Source: Paramarasmius palmivorus
Taxonomy: Eukaryota; Basidiomycota; Agaricomycetes; Agaricales; Marasmiaceae
DNA: 64,000 bases
Assembly (NCBI GenBank): GCA_037176845.1
Contig: JAYKXP010000047.1
Span: 1-64,000 of the forward strand
Direction of reading: 5' to 3'
Shown: piece by piece, positions 10,440 to 21,374 of the stretch
Numbering within the stretch: the stretch's first letter is position 1
Layout of the letters: each line of letters opens with the position of its first letter
Made by a program: the position numbers and the translations under genes
The notes under the pieces: generated by a model
Database searches by the model: none
What the model was told of the DNA's origin: nothing
Seen by the model: only the letters and a program-made list of their open reading frames with translations

Positions 10440-12600
10440 GAGTACCATGATTTCACTCTCTCCATTCATCCTCGCACCTTCCCCTGCACCTCTCCAGCCG
10501 ACAACGAAATTTATACGACCGCATTCAAAACCCTTATGATCCACAAGCTTTCCAGAAGACACCTCGACCACCTTAATCTTTCCTCTTCCTGTCCTCCTCC
10601 TTATCAACAACCTTACCTTTGGTTTCCCTATTGGCTCAATGCGGAGATCACCCAAACTGTCGTCATGAAGAACCACGATTCCATCACCAAACACATTCAT
10701 GCATTGACGAGTATTGTTCAAGAAGAGTTGGGCGGCTGGCCGAATTTCAGGTCCTTTCACCCCTTTTTGGCAAAGGTGGAGGAGATCCTTCGTGGCCTGT
10801 GGTCGTGTCACCCCCTTATCGTGGCGGAGCATGACCGAGGTCCTTGACCTTGAGCCGAAGTTGCGAGTCTGTCGCAATCTATCCAAGGATGATCTGGTAC
10901 AGGTGGCCGTGAACTCTCACGTGGAGAGGGATGACTTTCCAACTCATTTTTGATACAGCTCACATGTTCGCTAAGACGGTGAGTCTCTCTTTTCTGTTTT
11001 CCTAATTTTTTCAGATCATCTTGCGTTTTCTCGTCAATCTATGGATTCATGCCTGTGGTGTTATTACACCCTCTCGTTCACGCAGCCGTCGCGTGGGTGT
11101 CGTTACACCTTTTCTCGTTCATAGCCGTCGCATGGGTGTCGTTACACCTCTTCTCCGTTACATTGCTAGCATTTGGTGTCATTACACCCTTCTTCGTTAA
11201 TACCCCGCTGTTGCGATGGTGTCGTACACCTCTTCTCTTTTACACGTTGTTGCACTGGCATTGCTACACCCTTTTTCGTTTACGCTGTCGCGTTGTTTCG
11301 TTACACCTACACCTTCTTTCGTTCACAATAACCGTTGTGTTTATTTGCCATGGTACTTTTGGTGGCATTGTTCCTTCCCCCCCCCCCCCTCTTCCTTCAT
11401 AGCGTCACACACTCGCCATCGTAGCACGTTGCTTACCTCGTCTCTCTGTTAGTGGCCGAGGCACCCCAGGTCTCCAAGCATGCACGGTGGACATTGAAAA
11501 ATTCCACCGGACATGCCCCGTACTTCCACATCACAAGCCATGATCGTTTTTCAAGGCCATGATGGTGAATTTACGTGGATCATTGTCATACCCTTTGTCT
11601 CGCATCGGCGAGCAGCAATTCCGGCATGATCGCTAATGCAATGGGTCAGCATTTGGCTAGCCAGAGACGTTGGGCCAGTCCACAAGTATGAAGATGACAT
11701 CAATACCAGCCGAACCCCTATTAGCACTCGCCAGCACCCACCTATCATATCACCTTCCTCTTCTCCAGATCCTTCCCCTTCATTGACCGCGGTCTCACCT
11801 CTCAACTCCAACGTTGATTTCGTCTATGCGTACGACAAGGAGTTCAATGCTTGCATTGATTGCTGACCTCTTGTGTTCCGTACATCGAACAAAAGGCGAC
11901 GCCATGTTCGTACTGGTCACCACGTTCATTGGCTTTCTCTGACTCTTCCATTGAAGCAGGTCTCCCTGCCGGAGGAGATAAGCGCTCAAGTATCATAACA
12001 GAGTTCGACCTTTATGGATGCTGCGTACTCGGACTCTCGATGGCAGAGTTCATCAGTTGAATCAATCCATGGCACCTTAACCACTGTGCTTTCGTCTACC
12101 AAGAAGGTCCGCACATAATTATCATCCATCTCCAACTTTGCGGCCACGTTTCCAGATGAGTTCTCTGCACGTAAACCACCTCGAGAAATGCTCGCGGATT
12201 GGTTTGGTGGCGGATCAGCTGGCAAATCCCAGCTTCTTCAGACAAACTATGCCCCCAACTTGCTTTGTAGCAGGATCTGGGCATCTTCGTGGATGCTTCC
12301 ACAGATTGGGCATTGGTATCGTCATTGGTCACATGTGGGCAGCTTATCGTTTGATCCCCAACTGGAAGTCACACCTAGCAGGGCATGATATCTGTTTGGC
12401 TGGAGACTATTACGATCGAATGTTCTATACTTTCTGGTTCAAACTTGCCATGAGGATCTCTTGTCTCCTCATTCACTGGACAATCAAGGTACTATCGGTG
12501 CTTCGCCAAATTCCGTAGCCCCAACAATATTCATCAACCTCTCCTTACGACGCATAGCACGCAGACCTTGCTTCTGCTTCTCTTGACCTCGAATTGACTT
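10440..12600 (+). pseudogene. Reverse transcriptase / RNase H of the YR retrotransposon
   Basis: Conserved pieces appear in order across changing frames: YDPQAFQKTPR; RISGPF; LRVCRNLSKDD with NSHVERDDFPTHF and DTAHMFAK (about 10860-10980); CTVDIEKFHRTCPVLP (about 11490-11535); NSGMIANAM; VGPVHKYEDDIN with the YxDD catalytic motif (about 11665-11705); FVLVTTFIGF; then RNase H with DQLANPSFFRQTMP, a VDAST aspartate, GIGIVIGHMWAAYRLIPNWKS, ICWLET-like and HSDNQGTIG-like sequences (12200-12520). Several frameshifts and stops interrupt it. The block from about 10979 to 11450 separates two RT halves and starts GTGAGT and ends TTAG, so it is either an intron or an insertion. Confidence 0.8.
11058..11312 (+). 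repeat. Degenerate minisatellite with GGTGT-n-ACACC units
   Basis: About seven units with spacing of roughly 35-45 bp each carry a small inverted repeat (GGTGTCGTTACACC or a variant) followed by a T/C-rich tail ending in CGTT. It lies between the two halves of the RT region, inside a possible intron or insertion. Confidence 0.7.
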
Positions 12601-13139
12601 ATGTCAACACCAAGGATAATGTGGCCTGACCCAATTTCACGCGGAACATTGGGTGACCCCATTGTTCAAGCTCCGTGAATGTTTTCCTCTGCCTGAGGAA
12701 TATCGTGCATTCATCGTTTATGTTTAATACCGTTTTTGATACTGCGCCGGCTACAGCAGCGCGAGTTCCGAGTTCCGTCCTCAAGAAATCAAACTAGCAT
12801 TTCTGGACTGTTCTTCTCGTACGTTGAAGCTTCAATGGCTCATTTCTTTGTTCTGATATTCTTTTAGCCCACTATCATTATCGTTATTTCCCGAATCAGC
12901 AGCTGAGCCAGCTGTCATACCTGATCCCAAGATCACGCCTGCTTGTACGTTTACGTTTACATTTCGTTGGGTCTCCATCCTGATCGTCGTGTCCTAGTGC
13001 ATCACCATATCATTCGACTCTGTTACTCTTGGACGTACACCACCGAGTGTCCCACCAATATCACTTTGCATCCTCTCCTTTCTTTGATCCTTCAGTCAGA
13101 CGACTTCGGCCCACACCACAAACGGTCTGTCGACAACCA

Positions 13140-13541
13140 TTCACAACTTCCTGTTTCAACCCAAGCCAACAACAAGCTTCTTCTTCGCACCATCCCCTTC
13201 TCCCACTTCGTCATCTTCCTACTCAAACGCTCCCCTTCGTCCCAAGGTCCCAGCTGGCCAGCGCCTCTACCAATGGGATAACGGTCTTTTCTCGCAGAGC
13301 CAAAGAGGCAGAATCAGAGAAGTGGCCTAAGAAGATTCTCGAGTGGGGCCCAGAAGGCTAAACAGTCCTAGCTTGAGGGGGGGTGGGGGGGGGGTGGGTG
13401 TGTTGGGGGGGGGTGTGGGGGGGGGGGGCCGGGGAAACAAAAAAAAAAAAAAACAAGGGGTGAAAAAAAAAAATAAAAAAAAAAAAAAAAAACAGATAAA
13501 AAAAAAATGAAAAAAAAAAAAAACAATAAAAAAAAAAAAAC

Positions 13542-13603
<62 letters not shown>

Positions 13604-14679
13604 TTCTGAGAAACCTCCATCCACGCCCCTCCCACCCCCCCCCCCCCCCCTATGGAGCTGGAATCCTGCGGTTCATGGAGTTTTGTGACGAGAATGATAT
13701 TGACGAGGAGTTGCGCATGCCAGCTGATGCCACCCTTATCGCAGCATTTGTCGGTTGTTATCTTGGGAAAAAGTCCGGTCGCACAATCAAGAACTGGCTA
13801 TCTGGACTACGTGCTTGGCATATCCAGGCCGGAGCTACCTGGAACGGTGATGTAGAAATCATCAAGCTGGCTCGGGTGGCAGCTAACAAAGCTGGTGTTC
13901 ATCTTCAGAAGGATCCCAGAGCACCTGTTACGAGGAGATACTATGTTTCCCTGAAATCGGGTCTCAATACAGCTACATCCAAAGGTGCCGCAATCTATGG
14001 TTGTGCTGTGGCAACTGGCTTTGGTTGCCGTCGTTCAGGGGAAACAACCGTTCCTTCAGCCAAGAAATTCAATCCGCTTTTTCACTTTACCAGATCCCAC
14101 CCTCGTGTACGCAAGACCACCCGTCATGGTTATATTACTTGGGCTTTAACTGTCCCTTGGACAAAATCGACTCGTGAAAAAGGTGGTACCATCATTCTTA
14201 CCTCTCGTCCTGGGGATCCCGATGGTATATGTCCTGTATGGGGTGTCGACAATCATCTTGAGGTTAATAAGGACATTCCACCAGATTTCCCTTTCTTTTC
14301 GTATTTCGACGACAACGGCAAGCCTACAGTCCTGACCAAGGAGGACTTCATGGACACTTGCAGGGAGATCTGGAAGGCTGATGGACTGGACGATGTTTTT
14401 GGACATAGTTTCCGTATTGGCGGTGCAGTCGAACTCCTTCTCGCAGGAGTTCCTCCCCATATCGTGGCCGAGACAGGTGGTTGGACTTCGTTGGCATTTT
14501 TGCTCTATTGGCGCCAGGTCAAGGACATTGTTCCCGCATTCACTGCCGATTCTTACCGAAAGCAGGACATGGACAATCTGATGGACATCATTGATCGTTA
14601 CCAAAAGTCTCTTTCTATTTCTTCTGCTCAGTTAGATGCCGCTTCTGCAAACATCCTTAGGCGTACCATTACCGTATAA
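13140..14679 (+). pseudogene. Tyrosine recombinase, split by a low-complexity block
   Basis: The catalytic half (13651-14679) is open and complete at its C-terminus. It reads YGAGILRFMEFCDEND, then TIKNWLSGLRAWH, an Arg-I region GFGCRRSGET, then GHSFRIGGAVELLLAGVPP (HxxR), then GGWTSLAFLLYWR with the late W and nucleophilic Y. These are the R/H-R/W/Y landmarks of YR enzymes. The N-terminal part reads APLRPKVPAGQRLYQWDNG then RAKEAESEKWPKKILE, with one frame change between them, up to about 13372. The homopolymer block then breaks the gene just before the conserved YGAG. The enzyme would integrate the circular cDNA of the element. As read it is non-functional; if the block is an artefact, only small indels remain. 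Confidence 0.8.
13374..13650. repeat. Poly-G / poly-A / poly-C low-complexity block
   Basis: About 60 bp of nearly pure G with T interruptions is followed by about 165 bp of A runs with single interruptions, then a short CCTCC/poly-C tail. It falls between two conserved motifs of the recombinase that should be almost adjacent. The phenylalanine-rich ORFs across it are artefacts. Confidence 0.85.
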
Positions 14680-15176
14680 TTCGTTTACATGTATTGATAC
14701 ATTCTCAAGCTGCCTCTGCTCACTCTCGTGGTCTTTTATAGACTTTACTGTATTTCTTGTTACACTGTTTATCGCTTCACTTGTATGTCGTACAACGTCT
14801 GTAATGCCATGTGTATCATTTTCATCATGTTCAGTGGGCTTTATTAGCCAAAATAGGTGTTTTACTTTCGGCATGTAAAAACGGGGAATAGTGCGCTGGG
14901 CACTTTGACAAGGAGCCGACTTGGGGACCATATGGACCTCCCTTCATATGTTAAATCTAAATTATTCGCGAGTCGTAATACATCATTTCCGGCTAGATAT
15001 AGCAGGTTGAACCAAGGGACTAATCACTTTTCAAACAATCTTTGCTGAGCCCCTGCTCTGTTGGGGAGTCTCGTATCTTCGGTAGTGCTTCCTCTCCTCG
15101 ACGTTGGAGCATTTGCTCAGTCTGGGAGATCTTGAGCTTCAGCACTTACCTCCGATACTTGTTTTCCTGGGCGGGT

Positions 15177-15270
15177 GGCCAGCCTCCGGCACACCCGTTC
15201 TTTCTGTGTGAAGATTGGATTGACACAATCTTCACTTTCCTTTCCTGTGCTCATTCAGCAACGTCCTTAT
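15177..15270 (+). repeat. Split direct repeat B1
   Basis: 94 bp, from GGCCAGCCTCCGGCACACCC to ACGTCCTTAT, identical by eye to 16669-16762. A weaker match (CTTGAGCTTCAGCA at about 15130 and 16547) suggests that B originally began further upstream, with about 75 bp more in B2. Confidence 0.9.
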
Positions 15271-16481
15271 TCCGAGATAAGCCGGAGCCTGCGGAGGCTT
15301 ATCAGAGGATAAGGAAAGTGCGAGGAGATGAGCGCGCACACCTGACGGGTTGACGCGCGTCTCATCTGGAATCTGATTCTAACGGAATAGTAAGGGGCCT
15401 ACTATATCGTGGGGATAGTTAAATAGTAGCAGTAGGGGTGTGCGATGACCTTTTTGGAGGTTCCTTCGGGGATAGTTGTTTTGTTTGAAACAAGCGAGAC
15501 TATATAGTCGAGGTAGAAGAAAGCGGAAACGCCAAAGACTTCAAACTGCCGCATCGGCAATAAATAATTCAACATTTGATGACATAATCTCATTGCCCTT
15601 CAATCACTCAACCCCGCTATGTTCCTCTCGCATCCTTTCTTCCAAGTTCGCATCTATCTCAAACGGCTCTAACTATGAAACACTGCACCCTTTTCGATAC
15701 TTCTAGCCGCTCGACGCTGAAATCATGCCCCAATGCAATGTGACGCGACGAGTGATACAGGTGCGTACGAAATTTTCGAAGTAAAGGACCTTTCACTAAC
15801 ACCCTCATTCATGCAACATGCAGGTGAAGAATAGACGGTGAGGCATGTCTCGCTATCACCAGAGCGGCGTTATCAGGGCCAAGAGGGAGACCACAGACAA
15901 AGAGGAAAACAAAAACTGTAGTAGTACGTCTTTGGTTATCAAGTACGTAGCATCATTTTAACGAGATGCCTACAGTCGGCTTACGGCTCATGGATTGGAA
16001 TGCATAGACCACAGACCGTCATCCAGCTTCGCCGAAACCAGGATGACCGTGCGACTCGAGCACCAGATAGTCCAGCGGTCACTGGTTTGTCCCCAGTAAA
16101 CCTTACACCAGTATCACTTCGTGTGTATAGTATGTAGCCAAAAATATTAATCTATAATGGTTTTCATAATACTATCGTTTAGTCGAATCGTGAACGGAGA
16201 TGTTGCAATGTGTCAAAACGGAACGATCTGATTCGCTCCGACCTAGCCTCGCGCTGGAATGATGCGATTTTTTTCTGATGCCGTGCATACTATATGGCAC
16301 TTTATAGTGCTGGATAGTCGATGGGTGTTCAAAGCCACGCCCATATAGACCCCAGGTTAACTATGCACTCTATTTGACTATCCGTACTATATAGGCGCAT
16401 ATAGTAGATGTACAAGTTCCAGATGCTTGCCTTCGACACTCATCTCCTCGCTGCCTCCTCTACTTCTTTCGCATTTTCGTT
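15271..16481 (+). repeat. Split direct repeat A2, interrupted
   Basis: A2 is 15271-15362 plus 16428-16481, together 146 bp like A1, with a single T/C difference. It starts at the base after B1. A 1,063-bp element sits between its two parts. Confidence 0.9.
15363..16425. mobile_element. 1,063-bp inverted-repeat element nested in repeat A2
   Basis: Comparison with A1 fixes both ends exactly: the insertion begins CATCTGGAA and ends TTCCAGATG, a 9-bp perfect terminal inverted repeat, flanked by a duplicated CT (15361-15362 and 16426-16427). Several subterminal TATAGT/ACTATA motifs occur within the last 130 bp and the first 60 bp. There is no ORF of useful length and no transposase, so it is probably a non-autonomous DNA element. 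Confidence 0.8.
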
Positions 16482-16668
16482 TTCCCACCCACCCGTTCCC
16501 TATTTCCGTGGCGTTGAGGTATCACAATTTGGTTTCCTTTTAAATCTTGAGCTTCAGCATTTGGATACCGAGACGCCCAGGCTTGGCCGGCAGTGCTGAC
16601 GTCCGTTGGACGTCTGATTCATGTTTGATTCTTGTTTCGGGCCCACCCATCCCAGCCCGAGCCCTCCC

Positions 16669-16762
16669 GGCCAGCCTCCGGCACACCCGTTCTTTCTGTG
16701 TGAAGATTGGATTGACACAATCTTCACTTTCCTTTCCTGTGCTCATTCAGCAACGTCCTTAT
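16669..16762 (+). repeat. Split direct repeat B2 (right end of the retrotransposon)
   Basis: 94 bp identical to B1. It ends in ACGTCCTTAT at 16762, and the next bases (CCTTCGC) are flanking DNA. Confidence 0.9.
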
Positions 16763-17639
16763 CCTTCGCTTTTCACCATGCACAACCATGCACATCGTTA
16801 TTGAAAGCAGACACTGCGAGTCCAGACTATCGCTTTTCGGCTCAACAGGGCTCAAATAATCGTCCTTGTCGGGTTTTTGGCTGGTTTTACGTTTCGTCGT
16901 GGGGCGTTTGTTTTGTTTTATGGTACGTTTTTCCTCTTTTAGCGCTTCGGTCGTAGGTTTACTGACCTCCTCACAAGAATGCCTTTCACCCTCGTCTAAA
17001 CACGACTAGCTCGCGCTCTTTCCCTCAGAATCACCGTGTCCCTAGTAGAGCTCATCCTCAACGGCGCGATGAGGAGCGGCGGGTTAGAATGGGATTCACG
17101 GATTCCGACATGATCATGCTGGTCAACGCACCGATATTGACATGGACACCCCACATACCGATCCCAATCCTCACTCAACGCCATCATGTCTCGTCTCAAT
17201 TCAGCGTTCACTTGGGTTGGGTTTCGGAACTTCTTTTTTTAGTCGACACATTCACACTGAGGATAGAAGAGGTTGCGAATGATATCGAGTTGAGCTAGTA
17301 TTGGCAGAGTTGATGGGTCCTGTTCAGAGTTTGGATCAGCCCACTTGCAAGTGACACCAAGCTCAACCCGCCCGGCAACTCTTCTGCTGCTTCGAGTGCA
17401 GTTGAAAATTTGGGTGTTTGGGGCGTTTTTGATACGGGACCTGGACTGGTGAGATGCGGGGGAATGAAGGAACGAGGTGGTCTGGATTCGCCGGTGCTGT
17501 TGCAATCGGTCACACAAATACAAAGGCAGCTTAACTGCTATCACCCAAGATACATCTGCTACGGCACACGTACCTTTCACGAGGCACATATGCACACCTC
17601 AAACTACCCACAGCCCGCCATCATCTCGACGTCGTAGCA
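16763..17639. other. No recognisable gene
   Basis: Only short ORFs are present. A stretch near 17465-17515 resembles 26995-27045 (shared AGGAACGAGG, TCGCCG and TGCTGTTGC), so a diverged repeat or gene fragment lies here, possibly on the minus strand. Confidence 0.4.
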
Positions 17640-17935
17640 AGGGGAAATCTTCCTCTATTCATCGCAACTCCTCAGGTACAGCTCTCGTCCCTTGGCGGCT
17701 TCCGGAAGCTGAGCAGGGCGCCATTTCAGGTCAAAACCGTCCTGAAGGATGCGCATACCGTCATGTCGCCGGAGAAATGATGATCATAGAGGCCCTGTAT
17801 GAGTCTGTATGTATCATTAACCTCATCTTTCAACCGCTTCACCATCTGATGGATATTTTCCAGGTATGGGCCACGTTTTGGGCCCCAGGATCTGAGCTCC
17901 GAGTCAGATTGCCGCACCACTGGTCTTGAGGTCGA
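17640..17935 (+). pseudogene. GH16 relic (exons 2-4 fragments)
   Basis: The piece reading SSSIHRNS matches the end of GH16 exon 2. It is followed by an exon-3-like stretch (GTCAAAACCGTC with KDAH), and then by a FQVWATFWAPGSEL block equivalent to the start of exon 4. Intron-like spacing is kept, but frames and splice sites are lost. This is a fifth, mostly deleted member of the array. Confidence 0.65.
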
Positions 17936-18061
17936 GGTTACCACTCTTTTTTTATATCTCATATCCTTGTCTGATCATAATCAGATCGTTCTTGTGGGTT
18001 AAGTTGAACACGGGCAAATGATACAAAAGGGATGATCGTGATTGTAACCGCGAACTGTGAG

Positions 18062-18067
18062 TATAAA
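18062..18067 (+). promoter_or_regulatory. TATA box of GH16 copy 1
   Basis: TATAAA lies 69 bp upstream of the ATG at 18131. The other copies have a TATA-like site 57-65 bp upstream of their ATG. Confidence 0.55.
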
Positions 18068-18130
18068 TCCACTCTGGAGTATGTGTATAACACTAATCGT
18101 ACTTTGACACATCCTCTAGATTCTAAGCCC

Positions 18131-20118
18131 ATGAGGTTGATCTACATTCTCATCTTCCGCTCTCTTGCATGCGCCAGTTTCGGATTAGTATCGCAGGCGT
18201 ATGAGCCTGTGCGAGAGTATGCAGGAAAGGATTTCTTTATGGGGTGGGATATTGACGGTATGTCTCACCTCTTTTTACTATGGTTGGCCCTGACGGAGAT
18301 CCACAGCAAACGTTTCCTACATCGACCAAGACGCCACCCCACAAGAAATCCTCACCTATGTGGACTCCTCTACCGGACACGCTATCATCCGCGCTGGTAA
18401 TACTTTGGACACTGGCTCCGTACACGGTGGTTCCGTGAGTACCACGAACTCGTCTAGGAGCTAATGTGCGCTAAAAATGTCATTTTTGCAGGTCAGGATC
18501 ACGTCAAAAGGCACATACTCTGTTGGAGATTTGGTTCTCATAGATGCTATCAATATACCCGGCTGTTCTGTCAGTTCATATCTCAACATGATGATACCTG
18601 CTCGAATTGACATATGAACCCTTTCCAGGTATGGCCTTCGTTTCTAGCGCCGGGCGACCTGTCTGGTACTGGTGAACTCCACCTAATCGACGGGGTAGAT
18701 GGAATAACAGCCAATCAACGCCAGCTTCCAGCCGGTTACGTTGAGCAGCCTCAGTCTCCTGAAACCCTCGATACGGACCCAAGTCGCAACTATCAAATCG
18801 ACTGGAAACTAAACTCGGAACGTGGAAAAGGAGGTGTTTTTGCTCTGCGGATTGACGCCGACGAGGTGGTTATGTGGTTTTGGAATGTGAGTATCAACAC
18901 TTCCCAATCGCGACTTCTTAAAAGCTGACTGTTCATCTCCCTGTCATAGCGTAAGGACATCCCACCTTCCATAGCCCAGGCACAAGTTGAAGCACACGCC
19001 GCCTGGGATCTCGATCCATCGAGTTGGGGAAAACCGAAGATGGTATACTCAGCAGCTCGGGATGGATATGATATCAAACCGGACACTGAGCAGGTACAGT
19101 TTAGACCGCAGAAGTTGGTGCTGGGTGTTACAGTCGAACACGTCGGGGACCGGTAAGTATTGTGCATTCACCCTTCGATATTGACTGAATGTTCTTCTAG
19201 GATAAGTCAGGATAAAGGATACGCTCAGATATACCCTGAACCGGGAGAATGCATTGTACGTTCCTAGTTTTTTCCTAGTTCTCGTTCTCTACATCCAACA
19301 CTCATTGGTCCCAGGTACAGTCGAATGGCTCCACGTATTGGGAAATATCTTATATCCGGACCTTTAAATTTGCCCAAGCCCAGAGTCCAGAGCAGAAACC
19401 TCAGCTCTTGGCAAAGAGATCACAGGCCGACACGGACGCCACGAGTTCCATAACAACCTTGAGCTCGCCTTTCAGTTACAATTTCCCTTCGGATCGTATT
19501 CCTCGGGTACGACCCCCACGTCCTACGATATTTAATCCTACAACGTCACCTTCCAGTGTTACTAGCACTACTGTAACATTGAGTAACACGAGCGACATCA
19601 TCTCGAGTGGCATCGCCTCGTCATCGATATCTTCCACTATCAGTATATCTGATCCGACCATCGAAACCTCCGAAGTACCAATGTCAACGTCAACAGACGC
19701 CCCAGTGATCACTCAGGGTGACATTGAACCAACTGTGACGACCAGTACGACTTCTAGCCAAGGTGATTCGGAGAACATATCGGGGATTAGTTCTACATCC
19801 CACACTGGTCAGGATTTCGAGATCACATCGACTGTACCCAATGTCACCCTTGGTGGTAGTACCAGGTCGATTGCGGTGACATTTAACGAGGGAGGTGCAG
19901 GCCTCGTTTCGTTCGCCGGTTCTTCGGTGTCGCCAGTGGATGGGGCTATTACGAGTATCGTGGCCGGTAGCTCTGGTTCTGGTACGCCCAGTTCCAGTTC
20001 TCGAGCTGTTGGTGGAACACCGACATCGTTGACGTCCGGCGCACGGGTGAATACCGGTTTTGTGACGGGTGTTGACGTTCTGGTAATGGTTGTAGGATCG
20101 CTCTTGTTAGTGCAGTAG
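18131..20118 (+). CDS. GH16 beta-glucanase-like protein, copy 1 (7 exons)
   Basis: Exons 18131-18257, 18307-18434, 18492-18569, 18629-18886, 18950-19152, 19201-19255 and 19321-20118 join in frame to 548 residues. The protein starts with a signal peptide (MRLIYILIFRSLACASFG) and the family's YEPVREYAG motif. It has the GH16 core and a long Ser/Thr-rich tail ending in a hydrophobic stretch (VLVMVVGSLLLVQ), suggesting a GPI-anchored cell-wall or secreted protein. GH16 enzymes of this type cleave beta-1,3(4)-glucan. The catalytic signature, normally ExDxxE, here reads GELHLIDG, so the middle Asp is His and the acid/base Glu is Asp. The cysteine-containing loop after it is replaced and shortened. 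Activity is therefore doubtful. It is the most diverged copy. Confidence 0.85.
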
Positions 20119-21309
20119 TAGCTGATCAACGTTTATCGATGTTACTCGTGTGCATTGGGTTTACATATCGTACACAGACCCTATAGCCAAGGGTAGATAA
20201 GAGTAGTATCTGACGGCGCAGTGCATGACTCGGTAGTACTCTGTTGCTGCAACTTTTGAACTGTGCTTTCTCTCCAACCTGGTACTGCTATTTGCTTGCC
20301 ATGAGCTGTAATTAACACATGAAGACTAGGAATACGAACCTCGAAGAAGGTCAGCAAGGCCAGGTGTGTACGCAACGTTCTGACTCTGCAGAACTTCAGA
20401 GTTCTGAGGATGGCATTGTGGATAAATCAGATAGGCGATAATGTGATGTCAACCAGCCTTTCTACAGCACCCCCAGGTCTTTCCTCTGTGAATTGAGTCA
20501 ACTTCTCCGAGAGATATGAAGGCCGGTGCGTGCGCCGTGAACGCAACAATGTCGATGATAACTCTTGAGGAACTCCTCCGGTGCGCGATCCCAACAATGT
20601 CTGTGACAGCACTTGAGGAGCTTCGGCGTGGTGTGCATAGCTGCTCGATGTGAACATGATTAGTACTACTACCAAGAGAAGTAGAAAGGTCCAGAACGCA
20701 CCACAATCACCAACCAATACTGTATTCTTCCAACCTTCAAAGCTTCACAACCCAACGTGACATGACTCGAAAACGTCAAGAATAGTTTCGTGGATGCATA
20801 AACCTTGTACGAGGCTCATTCTCTGCTAGTTTGGGCTTCCCTGCGTGAAAGAGGTTTGAAGGTCAGATCTACATGCGGTGAGATGGTGGTTAAGGGAAAA
20901 GAGACTGGCACGTGCATTTTGGATACTCTCTTCACCCCCATCGCCACCAGTTACATGGAACTCTAGTAGCGTGCACCCTCTTGACAATTGGACTGCACCG
21001 CCCACTTCTTCGTTATCCCCTGGGTATCATCGCAATCAACAATACACGCGCCGTAAGGATAGGCTATAACATCCCGCATTTTCATGTTTCCATCGTTAGT
21101 GCGGTTCCCGACAATGTAACACCGGGAGCCCTGGCTTGCTTCCTGCACTGGGTTCAATTCTATTCAAGATTACATCTGGGCGTCAATGAACCCGCTGGCA
21201 ATCTAGTAGAACGGACGATCACGTCAATTTATTCAGAATGGAGATTTCAGATAGGCAGGGATACTGAACATGTTCAAATTACTGTTACCATAACCCGTAA
21301 GTACCTTGG
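20119..21309. other. Intergenic; possible short secreted-protein relic on minus strand
   Basis: A minus-strand frame (20717 to 20427) begins with a hydrophobic stretch (FWTFLLLLVVVLIMF) and two imperfect repeats (APQVLSQTLLGSR, VPQELSSTLLRSR). It has no ATG at its head, so I do not call a gene. 21180-21300 is the promoter region of GH16 copy 2, partly shared with copy 3 (AACCCGCTGG-AATCTAG). Confidence 0.4.
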
Positions 21310-21315
21310 TATATA
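21310..21315 (+). promoter_or_regulatory. TATA box of GH16 copy 2
   Basis: TATATAGAGC begins 65 bp upstream of the ATG at 21375. Copy 3 has the same TATATAGAGC at nearly the same distance. Confidence 0.6.
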
Positions 21316-21374
21316 GAGCTCGTGTCGTTGTAGATGCTAGCTCATTCTTTGGTTTTCCTAGTCTCTTCCTCAAC

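Larger units (their letters stand above)
8818..16762 (+). mobile_element. Ngaro/PAT-type tyrosine-recombinase retrotransposon, decayed
   Basis: A 146-bp repeat A and a 94-bp repeat B are arranged A1 - genes - B1 A2 B2, with B1 directly abutting A2. This is the split-direct-repeat architecture of PAT/Ngaro YR retrotransposons. Between A1 and B1 lie, in order, a Gag-like region, reverse transcriptase with a YEDD motif, RNase H and a tyrosine recombinase. A1 and A2 differ at one position, and B1 and B2 are identical by eye. All ORFs are broken by frameshifts or stops. The flank before A1 (ACGTTAT) resembles the B/A junction (ACGTCCTTAT), as expected for site-specific recombination at a short core. 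A2 is interrupted by another element (15363-16425). Confidence 0.85.

Noticed and set aside
11049..11452. Plus-strand ORFs rich in leucine, histidine and serine
   Set aside because: They come from translating the minisatellite; repeat units are not in a constant frame.
13327..13635. Two phenylalanine-rich minus-strand ORFs
   Set aside because: They are translations of the poly-A/poly-G block and not genes.
20427..20717. Small secreted protein on the minus strand with hydrophobic head and repeats
   Set aside because: No ATG at the head of the frame and no exon upstream that supplies one; kept only as a note in the intergenic entry.
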